This document shows, one piece after another, positions 36,254 through 47,734 of a stretch of 64,000 nt of DNA (within the stretch, counting starts at the first letter, position 1; every line of letters starts with the position of its first letter). The DNA comes from Boletus sp. NGJ (lineage: Eukaryota > Basidiomycota > Agaricomycetes > Boletales > Boletaceae): positions 558,001 to 622,000 of the forward strand of contig JAGTXK010000073.1 in the NCBI GenBank assembly GCA_019096195.1. The letters are read 5' to 3'. Position numbers and translations under genes: made by a program. The notes under the pieces were generated by a model, which saw only the letters and a list, made by a program, of their open reading frames with translations, ran no database searches and had not been told where the DNA came from.

Positions 36254-38087
36254 ATGGGATACCCCCAAGCGAAAGGACCATCGTTTTTTTTTCTATTGCA
36301 TACCTTTTTGATGGCATCCCTGGCGCATGCGGGTCTCATGCATCTACTCCGATTTCCCCATTCACCCGAAATTGGTAGACCACATATTGGTACCTCGAAG
36401 CGCGCCTCCGCCCAGAACACGACATTGTGGGTGATTCAAGATACCTATGAAGGCCAAAGTTTTTTCAAGTGTGTCAACATATGCTTCTCAAGCGAGCCTT
36501 TGCTTATGGAGTTGTCTCCTCAAGCACTTTTAATTTTTACACCGGTGCGGATCCTACAAAGTTCGCGCGCAGCCTTCTTCGTGAATTCACTGGCACTGAC
36601 GCGCGACCCTTGCAGCGGACTAGTGACGTGAGTTTGAGTATCCATAAGTCGATATCAAACAAAGCTTCTCCCAGCTTCGTCGATGAACAGACTGCATTCG
36701 CCGATGGCCTGGCGTACGTAACATCTGACAACAAGGTTATTATGAAGGGCGATAATACTACTTTGCTTTCTGAGGGCGTCAATCGTAGCAGGTAATCATC
36801 TACAAGAGCTCGATGAAATGTACTCAACGAATCGTCCTAGTGTGCGTATATCTAGCCAAGCCGCGTACGAAACCGGGCTTTTCGTGTTGGACCTCGATAT
36901 GGCACCCTGGGGATGTGGTCCGTGTTTTTTTCTAGCTCATGGACGCTATCTCCGACCTCTCCTATAGGAGTATGGCCTGCGTTTTGGTATTCAATGAAGG
37001 ATTCTTGATAAATTTGCCCTCCTGACAATGTACTGTTACTAGGACGGTGGGAGATGGCACTTGGCCATGGGTACGTATGCTGGCCATCTTGAGAGATACG
37101 TTTGACTCTGCTGAAGAACGGCGAAATAGACATTATCGAGGGTGTACACGACAACGAGCACAATCAAGTCACATGGCATACTGCTCCAGGTATGTCTAGT
37201 GGATATAGCCCAATCTTTACTAAGCTTCACGAAGGGTGTAATCTGACGACCACGACTAATTTCACGGGTACGATCGTAGTAAGTAATAACAGTAGGCGCT
37301 GGTTGACCAAATACGCTAACATTACTCAGCAAACTAATGGCGTAGATAACTTACAGTGCAACGCACTGTCCAATAATAATGCTGGTTGCGGGATCACGGA
37401 ATGGAGCAGGGCGTCCTATGGTCCATACTTTGATTCGCAAGGCGGCGGTGTGTTTGCGATGAAATGGGACGCAAATGGAATTGCAGTTTGTCAGCTCACG
37501 ATACTTTGTGTGTTTCTTTGAAGCTTGACCTTGGCTCAGGGTCATTCTATCGCGCTGCTATTCCCCAAGATATCACTCAGGGTTTACCAGACCCATCGAA
37601 TTGGGGGGAACCTGACGCGGCACTCGCTCCAAATAACTGTAACATTTCACAATATTTCACCAACCATTCGATCATCTTCGGTATGTCCTCTGGATTTGTT
37701 AACGCTTTTCAAGCTCACTTTATCTCTAGATATTACGTTCTGTGGTGCGCATCCCGAGCATATTAAGAGGGTTCCGTGTCTGATTCGTTCCGAACAAGGT
37801 GACTGGGCCGGCAATTCCTATTCCACTTCTGGATGCCCCGGAACTTGTACCGAGATATTGATGGATCCATCGAATTTCGTGGTAAGTACTGTGCACTTGA
37901 GATCTTTGCCTTCACGAACCGTTTGCAGAATGCGTCATGGATTATCAATTCCCTTAAAGTCTACAAGGCAGCAACTTTGTCCGGTAGTTCCTCGAATTCA
38001 GTTCCACGATGTTCCGTTTATCTGCTGCCAACTTTGCATATTGTTGCAGCTGTAGCTACTACGCACATCTTACTATCTCTGTTATAG
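36254..38087 (+). CDS. GH16 endo-beta-1,3(4)-glucanase, GPI-type C-terminus
   Basis: Hydrolyses or remodels beta-1,3(4)-glucan, probably at the cell wall. Thirteen exons (36254-36468, 36525-36560, 36675-36791, 36841-36917, 36968-36986, 37043-37070, 37117-37189, 37235-37275, 37330-37489, 37540-37680, 37730-37744, 37799-37881, 37929-38087) give 387 residues. The N-terminus is signal-like ([17 protein letters not shown]). The catalytic beta-bulge motif is intact, GEIDIIEGV (nucleophile Glu, assisting Asp, acid-base Glu), preceded by [13 protein letters not shown]. Further family signs: [40 protein letters not shown] and [12 protein letters not shown]. The C-terminal hydrophobic stretch fits a GPI signal. 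Exons of 15, 19, 28 and 36 nt are unusually small. The intron at 36561-36674 is the least certain. Confidence 0.9.
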
Positions 38088-38208
38088 GTCCCTGCGAACA
38101 GTCATGTGGACATTGACATCTATTATTTCATGACGATGACAGTGGATAGAGCGTATTCTGTCATACCACCGTTTTCATGCTTCTCAGTGAATCAGAGGTA
38201 TTTCTACG

Positions 38209-39590
38209 CTACAAATTAAGCTTTCGTGGGCTGCCTGTGCCTCGAATATCAGCCTCAGCAAATCCAGATCTCATGGGAGTGATGCTGGCGTGCCCCATTC
38301 CGAATGCCCAACCATCCGTTCCTACAGGTACAACCGACAGATCCGGGTTGACAAGAGGCTCGATATCAGGAGCGAATTTGAATGCGAGGTAAACATCCGC
38401 CTGAGCTGCACTACCTGCAGAAATAAGTCCCGTGAGAGGGTCAGGGTCATCTGGAACTATCTCCCTCTGAGTTCCCTGAACCGTCGGAACACGTTTGAAG
38501 AGGCGGCCGTACGAGTTACGCCATATACGTGTCCAGTATACTTGTAGACCTTCCGGATCCGCAAGTTTATGGATCATGGGAAGGTTCACGTTGTACAAGT
38601 CGACGTCGCCGTCGCGTATTCCGTCCGGATCTTTTCCCCAATTGGTCCATAAATATTCCACGATACGGACGGAAAGGTTAAGTGCAGGCTCATGCAAACT
38701 GAGGGGTGTAGGACGTAGCACATTGCCATACGAGATCGCAATAGCGCGTGTGCGAGAAAGTGCAGCAGACATTGCTGCCCCGATGGTCCCTGATGAAAGG
38801 GAAAGCGCGGCTGTAAACATGATGAGACCGTTTCCGGCTGATAGAATTACAGTTGCCAACCTGATGTATTCCTACCGAAATTCGGTCCTGAAATCTGGTC
38901 GGGGTTGATGGTCAAACGTGAGAGGTATGGTGGACATGCACATACAACGAGATCGATTTCCCCGGGATATAGGTTGTGGAGAGCAACATTGGTACAGGTC
39001 GCAGGAGTCTTTAGATCGTTACGCGATGTGAGCTGGTGGTTACAAGACAGAATAACTGGTGACCGCACACCGTCCAGCAGAATCCACTCTGCGATCTCGT
39101 GCTCCTTTAACTGTCTGGGGGTATCTGATGTTTCGCCCTCTACGCCGTCTAGGGAGCGATGAGTGGCAAAGGCAGAGACATGGCGAGACGAACTGGCCTG
39201 GCTCTCTTGGATAGAAATATCTGCCTCGGGTAACTTCGGTGATATGATATGCTTGTCCTGTATGCTCGATGTTGATATGATGGTGCTCGAGGTTTAATGA
39301 AGACGGTCACGTCGCACTAACCAATCCAAGACTTTTGGGAACTAGGTATGACAACTCTTACGTTCCATTCTAAGGCGATGGCAGAGGTGACATTATAGAG
39401 GATGTCAACCTGGGCGATGGCGGGTACTCACTGAGATGGTTGGTGAGGTAATGATAAAGACCAAAGATGTAAGGTGACTCTCCACCTGGCGGGCCATCGT
39501 CGTTCTGATAGCGGGAGGATGAGTGGTTTGGTGAGGTGGATACGGGAGGACACCAACGACGAGCAACACTCTGGGGCTGCTGGGGGACAT
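38209..39590 (-). CDS. SurE-family 5'/3'-nucleotidase (acid phosphatase-like)
   Basis: SurE proteins are metal-dependent phosphatases acting on nucleoside monophosphates and related substrates. Eight exons (39590-39561, 39504-39432, 39369-39322, 39257-39198, 39148-39069, 39008-38946, 38894-38861, 38810-38209) give 329 residues. Hallmarks: RVLLNDDGPPGGESPYIF, with the metal-binding NDDG motif; NVRVVIPSSQKSWI; EWILLDGTPATCTN; IDLVISGPNFGRNTS, with the SGPNxG motif; and SSGTIGAAMSAAL. The intron at 39149-39197 needs a GC donor (CCAG/GCCAGT), which restores the REPDGVEGETS segment. It resembles the N-terminal domain of yeast Pby1 but has no tubulin-tyrosine-ligase part. It is divergent from the RasGEF gene and convergent with GH16. 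Confidence 0.92.
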
Positions 39591-39786
39591 GAGCGCAGCG
39601 AGGAGGTCGTGCCTGTTGGATCGATGCGGCTGATGAGTGGCCAGCGACGGGCGTCTGTGTCGTTCCCATAATTAAAATTGTAAACCTCGCGTTAACGGTC
39701 CAGAGAGTAGCGTTGCAAAGCCAGAACGAATTGTTTACCCGCGTCACGACTGTCAAAGGCGCTCGTAATCGCCATCTATATCTTTC

Positions 39787-42700
39787 ATGTCTACTCCGAC
39801 TGCCAGCTCGACGCCTCTCTCTTTGCCCGCTATTCCGACCCTCCCCCCCATACAGATGCCCGACGAGAACAACCACGATTCCGTCTACTCACACCCATCG
39901 TCAGTGACCCCCCATGATGCGACCTCCCCCATCCTCTCCTCCCCAATCGCAACCCGTCCTTCCATTCATCACCCCCCACAGCAAACCCTCCGCAAGTCCG
40001 TCTCCGTCGACTCCTTCATCGCCTACGAACGGGAGAACTCGTCTACCCCATCTACGTCACGGCCTCCTCGAGCCACCGCTCACATCCCAGCTGATTCATC
40101 TGGAACTCGCAGGACAGACTTGTCTGTCGATTCCGCACGTCGTCATGCTGCGGACACCGTCCCATTGTACGTTCGGACCCGTGGCGTGAGTACGAGTACC
40201 AGGAGCGACGGTCACGATTCGCCCGTGGAGCAAAACTTTGATTCCGAGTCCTGGCAGCCTTTGAAAATGGTGGGTGATAAAAGTAGGAGAGGCTCGGTGA
40301 AGGGCAAGGAACAGGCCCGACAGTCGCGTCGTCCCGGTGACCTCAAGCTGCCTGCTCGCAATCAATTGCCACCTGTTCCAGCGAACATTTTGCCAAACCA
40401 ACTGACCCAGCCCGTCCTGTACGATGACGCTCGGCGATTGCATTCCACAACCTCCCTCCAGTCCTTTCCGCGACATTCTTCCCTCACAGACGTTATATCC
40501 GGCCGTGTCAGGAGCGGTAGCCTTGGGTTGCACATCAACTCTGGAGGTAGAGGCTTTCTGGGCGATACAGTTCAACCAATGGTGAGGAGCCAGTTAATTC
40601 GGTGGGTCACCAAGTCAACTGAGACCATGCAGTCATTCCCCAAAGAGATTTCCATCGCTGTCGTGGGCACACCTGGATGTGGAAAGTCTACGTTCGTTGC
40701 AGAAGACGCAAGAGCTTATGGTGTTGAGGACTTCACTGCACTCTTCGCCATGTCAGGAAGTTCAATCTCTACGCCCTTCCGCTGTAAGTAATAAATGTGT
40801 ACGCTCGTTAACCTATGCCTCACATCTTTCAGATACTAGACGGCTCGACTGGGTAAAGCAACGGGAGCCACCACCAAGTCTCTCGATTGTGATTCACGAA
40901 TTGGACATAACGAGGCTGACATCGCCCCCTCGAGTAGATGGCGTCTTTGTATGTTATGACAGTGGGGATGAATCCTCATTCGCGCCTGTCTCCAACTTTC
41001 TCAGTGCGTCAAATGCCATTCTTTGACTTCTCTTTCTAGTCGCTTACTATTCACTTCAAGGGCTGATACATCCGATGAAGTACTCTGTCGTTGCAGTCGC
41101 TCTGAAGTCGGATCTCTCAGTAGCCGTTGATCCTCAGACTTCCTTGAGTTTATTCCAACAGCATGATATCGGACTAGTACAAGTAAATCATGTCGGAGAC
41201 GTAGGGAAGATCAGAAAAGCATTCAAGTTTTTGTTGATCTCTATCCTTAGGGTGCCAAGTAAGTGTTTGGATGTCATATTAAATATCTGTACTTTAAACG
41301 TGTTGTACACACAGACGCTGACCTTCGAAATCCTGCATCGCCGGAAACGTTGGTTTCTCCATTCCCTTTTGACAGTCGAGGGTCAACCTCAGTGACGCCT
41401 ACTGCGTCTTCTTCAGTCCGCACTACGTCGCAAGCGAGCTCTTTTAGACTTTCACCAACGTCCACCCTCCCATCGTCGCTTCCTCCACTGGCAACATCCC
41501 CAACGCGTGCCCGCTCAACGTCAGATTTGTTTTCGGAGCATGAGAAAGCGAGGTCTCGCCCTTCAAATGAACGCAAGCTATCAAATGCACGGAGTGTCAC
41601 TAGCTTTGTGGCAAGCAACAGTCTACAGTCATCTTCCACATCATCCTCGCATCCAGTGAAAGGTGATTCACTGAATGGACTTGACGATGACGATCGTCAT
41701 GTAACAAAAGAGAAAGAGCCGTGGGTATTCTTTCTCTGCACAACCTTGCTTTCGACTGAGGCTAATGTTGAAAAGGCGATCGGTTCAATACGCTACTTTG
41801 GACGAGCTCCTTGACAAGCTCCTCTTTCTTGCAGTCAGCGGGGATGGTCAGCTCCCGAAGATGTCACTGTTTTCTCTCTTTTGACGTTGATATCCAGATT
41901 CAACTTTCGTTGCGCATTTCTTGCTCACCTATCGGAGATTTTCTAGCCCTCGAAGCATTTTATTGGCTATGCAGAAGCGCATGCGACAGCTTGACAATTC
42001 ATCGGGCGATCCCATGATTGCTAGTTATGCCCAGATGAGGTAAGTGAGTTAGTAATTCGCTGCAAGCATCTGATCACTCCCTTGCAGGATATGTCATCTA
42101 CTCGAGACTTGGATACATACATATCCACAGGATTTTTCTGCTCCAGGTGCAGCAGGTGCTTTGAGTGCTTTGGTGAAATCCATCACGGGCAAGAGTTATC
42201 TTTTGCATTACGGATCCGACTTCGTACCTTTTCTGGAACACCTTTCAAACATCGTGGATTCCGATTCAGCTTGGGCACACAAGGCTGACCACCTACTTGA
42301 CGATGCTGATGATCCCTACAGTATATCAGACGGTGAAGATGAATCACTCGCAGTAACCACGGATTCGGCGTCGTCTAACCTATCCTCTGTGGCACCGTCC
42401 AATGAAAACTCAACCAAGTTGAATTCAAGAGAGCGTAAACAAAGCTTGCCTTTGAGTGCAAAGGCATTCATCATGCCCGTCACCTCGTCACACCCACCCG
42501 ATGCTACCGAGATATCATCGAAGCAGCTTCTCAAAGAACTCGGTCGCCAGTCATTAGAGTTACAGAACTACGAATGTTCCGAGATCGCTGAAGAGATTAC
42601 TCGTGTTGAAGCCAAATTATTTATGGACATAGAGGTGTGTCAATTTGCGAGGTATGCATGGCGCCTTTAACTTGTTAATGTTATAGCCGAGACATTGGCT

Positions 42701-43604
42701 CCGGTACACGCTCGTTCCCGGTCGCAAAGATCCTGAATCTGACTCTATCTCGCGGTTTAACGCTATTTCAAACCATCTTGCGGATTGGTATGTGTCAGAT
42801 ACGTATCTTGTCCATATCTAACATTTCCGTAGGGTTGTCTCTCTGATCTTGTGTCACGACAAACCCAAAAATCGAGCGAGGCAAATCGAGAAATTTGTCG
42901 ATATCGCCCACAAACTTCGTGCTTTGAACAATTATTCTGCTCTCCGTGCCTTTGTTGCCGGAATAAACAATTCGACTTTTCAAGGCGATGATACGATGGA
43001 GATATTCAAAACTAAAACACCAGATCACTACAAAAATCTTTTGTCCTGGGATGTGCTGCTCCAGCACAGGGGTGCTCACCAAGCTTATCGCATGGCGCTG
43101 AAAAACACCAAAGGAGCATGCATTCCTGCTTTGTGCGTATCTATCTTGATGGATGTAAACAGCTGAAACAGATGTCTCGCAGAGAAGTACATATGTCGGA
43201 TCTCATCCGTGCTCATGAAGGAAACCCAGATGTCAGCGCCACCGAGGCTAACAAAATTCACTGGGGAAAGTTCAACATGTTTGGGAGATTTATTCAGAGC
43301 ACAACCCATTGCCAACTACAGTGTCAAACAACATCTGATTACGACTTCCCTGAACGACCGAAGATTAGGAATCTGGTGTTCAATGAGTATGTGATGCCAG
43401 AGGAGGTTAGCGTCCTTGGTTTTTGGTGCGAGGTCCCTGAACTGAGCAATTGTACAGATGCAGGTCTCTAGAATGGCGCCGGTTTCAGATTTGGATGTTG
43501 CTGATGAACCATTCAGACCAAGCCTGCCTCGGTCGATCTCGCGAGACGATGGTCACTTTACACAGGGGAAGAACCCTCTCATCCACAAATTATTCCAGTG
43601 GTGA
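39787..43604 (+). CDS. RasGEF (Cdc25-type) with N-terminal Ras-like domain
   Basis: Exchange factor for a Ras-family GTPase. Eleven exons (39787-40783, 40833-41003, 41040-41258, 41315-41720, 41776-41846, 41898-42039, 42088-42634, 42687-42787, 42833-43132, 43183-43405, 43458-43604) give 1107 residues. A disordered ~280-residue start leads to a P-loop GTPase-like domain (~residues 285-470): GTPGCGKS, then VDGVFVCYDSGDESSF, then ALKSD at the place of NKxD. A Ser-rich linker follows. RasGEF_N begins at YATLDELLDKLLFLAV and TFVAHFLLTYRRFSS. The catalytic domain contains IEKFVDIAHKLRALNNYSAL, NKIHWGKFNMFGRFI and FNEYVMPEEM. The gene looks complete. The G3 DxxG motif is not evident, so the Ras-like part may not hydrolyse GTP. 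Confidence 0.93.
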
Positions 43605-44117
43605 TGGACCCCTGTACTCAGAAATTTACTAGTGTATCGCCAGCTCTGCTTTCTTGGTTCTTTATTATGTTGTCTAACGTCTATCATCGGATACCCTTAC
43701 TACCACCACTGACTGGTTGTGTTACCTGACGTTACTACTGTATGATATTATGCAGCCTTGAAACGGGCTACTTCATTCCTCGGTGCGATAACGCGTGTGA
43801 GGTTCCTGTCGACATTGTTCGAGATATCATTGTTTAATCCTTGTTCATGCAATCGATGGTAGGCATGAATGGCCCGGGCAAGTTGCCGCAATTGCAAGCG
43901 GTTGCCAGCCTCGCCAAATCCGAGAACAATCAATGACGTTACACAATAAATACTTCCTATCCAGGTCACTGTACAGTATCTATAAAAGCTGCACCTTCTA
44001 CCATGGACGTCCCCATTCTATTTCCTCAGACCAAGTTGCGGTACTGGTTTACTCGCACTTGAATCTTGGAGCAGGACTCTCGTTTATCAATCCTTACCGC
44101 CATAAAATTCAACCGCC
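43605..44117. other. Intergenic before SUR7/PalI-like gene
   Basis: 513 bp. A minus-strand ORF at 43748-43969 (LARAIHAYHRLHEQGL) opens with a non-ATG codon and could not be joined to another exon, so it is not called. A TATA-like element lies at 43981. Confidence 0.5.
43981..43988 (+). promoter_or_regulatory. Candidate TATA box (TATAAAAG)
   Basis: TATAAAAG, 130 bp upstream of the SUR7/PalI-like ATG, a plausible distance for a fungal core promoter. No transcription-start data; a short motif can occur by chance. Confidence 0.35.
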
Positions 44118-45038
44118 ATGCTCGCCGACATCTCGAAAGCTTCCACTTTGTACCTCACGCCCATTTTGATGCTAACGTCTCTATTCCTCGTACTCTTCGC
44201 GTACCTCGCCCCAGTGGTCATGCTACACAGCCAAGTATCGCTCTTAACGGTAACGCCATCCTCGGCGCTCACACAGCCTGGGTCAAACCAGGCCGTGGAT
44301 GGTCCCAGTATGCTTCTAGGAATGCTAGGCAGGTTCCCGATGCCTGAGTGGATGATTAGGAGCTCACATAGCCATAGGGTCGTGTACCAAGCCGAGCAAT
44401 TCAGCAAGCCTAACTTGCACACCACCCTCAATCCCCGCTCTTTACAGTGGGTATTGTTTTCATCGCTCACAGTTGCAAATATGAAGTTTTGACTCTATAG
44501 ATACTTCGGTATTTACCTCGAACACGCCTAGCTCTGTTTTGGCAGCACCTCCCACTGTCGCACCAGTGTTTCTGGCGATATCGCTGGCATTCTCCATCAT
44601 TTTCCTCATCATGTTCACTGGAATCTCGTTTCGACATCTAATGGGCAAGGCTGGGAATGTCTGGGAAAATCCAGTGGTGCAGCGAGCTTCCGCCTGGATC
44701 GGTATTTCCTCCTTCCTCGTTGGTGAGTGATACGGTGTCGAGCATTGATGTTTCGTACTGAAAGTTGTACTTTGTAGGCTTGTCATCTTTTCTGATTATT
44801 CGCATGTACTTTGGGAAGGCGGCGGATGATTTCAACATGAGCATCCAAGGCCAGGGAGCGAACGGTCCACAGCTGATTGCAGATACAAGTAACGCTTTCA
44901 CGAGTGAGTCCTTACTTGAGGTTTTAGGATCATGTCTAGATGCTCATCATTGTGCCAGTGGTTTGGGTTGGCTATGCATTCTTTGCTGTGCCAGTAGTAG
45001 TTTCATTGGCAAAGTTGCATGTTCTCGCAACAAAATAA
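44118..45038 (+). CDS. SUR7/PalI-family plasma-membrane protein
   Basis: Exons 44118-44328, 44378-44446, 44501-44722, 44778-44903 and 44959-45038 encode 235 residues. Plan: helix 1 (LYLTPILMLTSLFLVLFAYL); an extracellular loop with the family cysteines (MLGSCTKPSN, LTCTPPSIPALY); then helices FLAISLAFSIIFLIMF, SAWIGISSFLVG and WVGYAFFAVPVVVSLA. The G-x-C...C loop after helix 1 is the SUR7/PalI signature (eisosome or pH-signalling proteins). Intron 1 must use a GC donor (CTAG/GCAGGT) to give GSCTKPSNSASLTC. Whether it acts in eisosomes or in the Pal pathway cannot be told from sequence. Confidence 0.82.
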
Positions 45039-45627
45039 CGAGATAATTTGCAAATCTAGAAGGATTGGGACATTTTGGACACCACTGTAGCTTATCTACA
45101 CTTCTGTACCATGAAGCCGCACAAACTAAATTACAATCGCCGCTCTAATAGTCTGCCATATAACTTTGAGAGCATTCGGCGGCCTTCTCTCAGTCCGTCA
45201 TTAATGTGAGTTCGTCTGTTTTTTCTTGAACGCACTCATGATGAGCGTTGTATAATCAACCACCACTGGCACCTCTTAGTCGACTTGATGCAGAATTACT
45301 GCCTCACGGCCTCTGCATCACTGACATTACCGACTCTCTGATTCTTCTTGTTCGACATGGTTCCTTTCCATTTCGCAAGCTAACACTCCTTATTTTCAGA
45401 ATCTGCAATTTAGCGTTTCCGCAACCGGAACTCCGTCAGTTTTCTTTTTTCTACATATGGACTTGCTTTTGGATCCCGTGCCAAACCGTGCTCATATATC
45501 AGAGTGACGTTCTCCCGATATCGCTCTTATCTCCTTGGCAGACCGGAGTGTTCCCAGCCGTTCTCTTATATATTCCAGTGATGTATTACCCACTGGGTGC
45601 CACTATCCTCGCTCACACCACCTCACA
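45039..45627. other. Intergenic upstream of the amidase
   Basis: 589 bp. An open frame runs through it into the amidase in another phase (45248-45700) but shows no family feature and lacks a credible start. Nothing else is seen. Confidence 0.5.
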
Positions 45628-47681
45628 ATGCCATCGTGGTCTGATCTTGCCGCCGACAAGAAACACCGCCAACAGAAGGCGATTCCCCGAGAGTGGTTGA
45701 TCACACCTCCACCAGAAACAACGCTCAATGTGGCTGGCTTCCCTGAGACGTGCGGTCTATTGACACCACAAGAACTTGCGATCACCAATGGGGACGTCGG
45801 TGTTTTGCTGAAAAAGCTTGCGAGTGGTGAATGGTCCGCCGTTGACGTCACAACTGCATTCTACAAACGGGCCATAATCGCCCAACAATTAGTAAATTCC
45901 TTGGTGGTTGTGGTTCGTTGCTGTAGTTGACGGGAACTAGGTGAATTGCTTAACCGAAGTATATGTGGAACGTGCACTTGCTCGCGCCGCTGAATTAGAC
46001 GACGCGTTGAAGAAGACTGGAAAGGTCGTCGGTCCACTTCATGGACTTCCTGTATCTTTAAAGGACCAGATATGCATCAAGGGCCTAGAGACGACAATGG
46101 GCTACGTATCCTGGATCGGAAAATACGCAGACAAGAACGCTGTACTTGTCGACATTTTGGAGGAGTGCGGCGCTGTTCCATTCGTAAGGACGAATGTGCC
46201 ACAAACATTGATGGTACGCTGGTCTTCAGAACTGCGACGGTCATGCTTATTTTTATTCAAATATTCACTCCTGACCCAGTGGCCTGAAACTTTCAATAAC
46301 ATTTTTGGCAGGACCACCAATCCCCACAACCGTTCACTGACTTGCGGGGGCTCCTCTGGGGGAGAAGGTGCTCTGGTTGCTTTGGGAGGGAGCCCCATAG
46401 GTGTTGGTTCCGATATTGGAGGGTGCGTACTCTCGAAGAATTGACGAATTGTAGACTGATCTACACCCAGCTCTGTACGGATTCCATCTGCGTTCTGTGG
46501 CCTGTACGGGCTAAAGCCTTCTTACGGTCGAGTGCCATATGGCGGTGCTCTAAATTCCCTGCAAGGACAGGACTCCGTGTTATCCGTCTTCGGCCCTATC
46601 ACCAGTAGCATCTCGGGGCTGAAGACGTTCATGGAAGCGGTCATAAAGGCGAAACCCTGGCTCAGAGACCCATTGGCCGTGCACAAGAAGTGGGACGAAG
46701 ACGAATACCGGCTCCGGGATCGTGACAATGGTCAAAAGCTTTGCTTTGCGATCATGTGGGACGACGGTGTTTGCGTCCCACATCCCCCCATAACAAGAGC
46801 GCTCAAACGGGTCCATGCAGCACTCACAAAGGCCGGTCACAACGGTGCGTCAACATTCATGCATTTTCATCATTTTTTCCTGACATAACTGCGCAGTCAT
46901 CACATGGTACCCGATCGAACATAGGAAGCTAGGTGATTTAACGGTACGTGATGTCGACTTGCAGTTGTCGAAAAGTGAGGCGGGATACCGTTCATTTGTA
47001 GAGGGATATATGGAATGCCGGCTCCACGGAAGATTTCGCGATTACCACCTCAGAGAGTGGAGAACCAATTATTTCCACCATGGTTCCGGACAGTAACGAA
47101 GCTACCCTTGCACCTTTTCGTCCCAAGATGGGCGGTCTCACTGCTTACCAGCTTTGGCAAGCTCAGAAAGCGAGAAGCGATCTCCGTACTACGTACTTGG
47201 AACACTGGAACAACACCGTGGCAAGCACGGGAACGGGCCGGCCCGTGGATGCCATCATCTGCCCTGCAGCCCCTTATGCAGCCCCCCCTCATGGGCAGAA
47301 CAGGTCGGTGATGCAAGTTGGGAATTTTATTCTCTTGCCAATGAAATTCGACCGCCAGGTACACCAATTACACCACAGTGTGGAATGCACTCGACTATAC
47401 TGCGTCGACCTTTCCTGTGACCATTGTTGATCCAACCCTTGACGTAAAGCAACCTCGCGAGAGCTTTATCGACGACGTCGATCAAGCAATTCACAAGATG
47501 TGTATGTTCTTGTTTCTGGGCACGTCACGCCTTGCTAAGGGATTCTTTAGACCATCCCGAAGTGTTTCGGGGCGCCCCTGTCTGTTTACAACTTGTGGGA
47601 CGTACATTGGAGGAGGAAGGTGTCATCGCAATGACCGAGATCGCCGACGCCGCACTTAAGGCTACTAATGCGCAATCGTAG
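45628..47681 (+). CDS. Amidase-signature family hydrolase
   Basis: Hydrolyses a carboxylic amide to acid plus ammonia or amine; substrate not predictable (fungal acetamidase/general amidase type). Eight exons (45628-45891, 45941-46213, 46280-46422, 46471-46844, 46897-46943, 47002-47303, 47359-47501, 47551-47681) give 558 residues, typical for the group. The Ser-cisSer-Lys triad is readable: Lys in GLPVSLKDQICIKG, cis-Ser in TCGGSSGGEGAL, and nucleophile Ser in GVGSDIGGSVRIPS. Other marks: NNIFGRTTNPHN, FCGLYGLKPSYGRVP and PVCLQLVGRTLEEE. There is no signal peptide, so it is probably cytosolic. It is convergent with the thiolase gene, 53 bp between stops. Confidence 0.94.
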
Positions 47682-47734
47682 CTTGTCCTGTGTTATGTTG
47701 GATCACATGTACAATAGTATGGACAAGAATGTAT

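Noticed and set aside
35762-36631. 289-codon ORF across the eL15 last exons and the GH16 start
   Set aside because: It reads through a clear eL15 intron and a GH16 intron; only the part from the ATG at 36254 belongs to GH16.
43748-43969. Minus-strand ORF with LARAIHAYHRLHEQGL
   Set aside because: Opens with a non-ATG codon, and no upstream exon could be joined with a proper acceptor; left as unresolved.
45248-45700. 150-codon ORF overlapping the amidase start
   Set aside because: Different phase from the well-supported amidase, no ATG in context, no family features.
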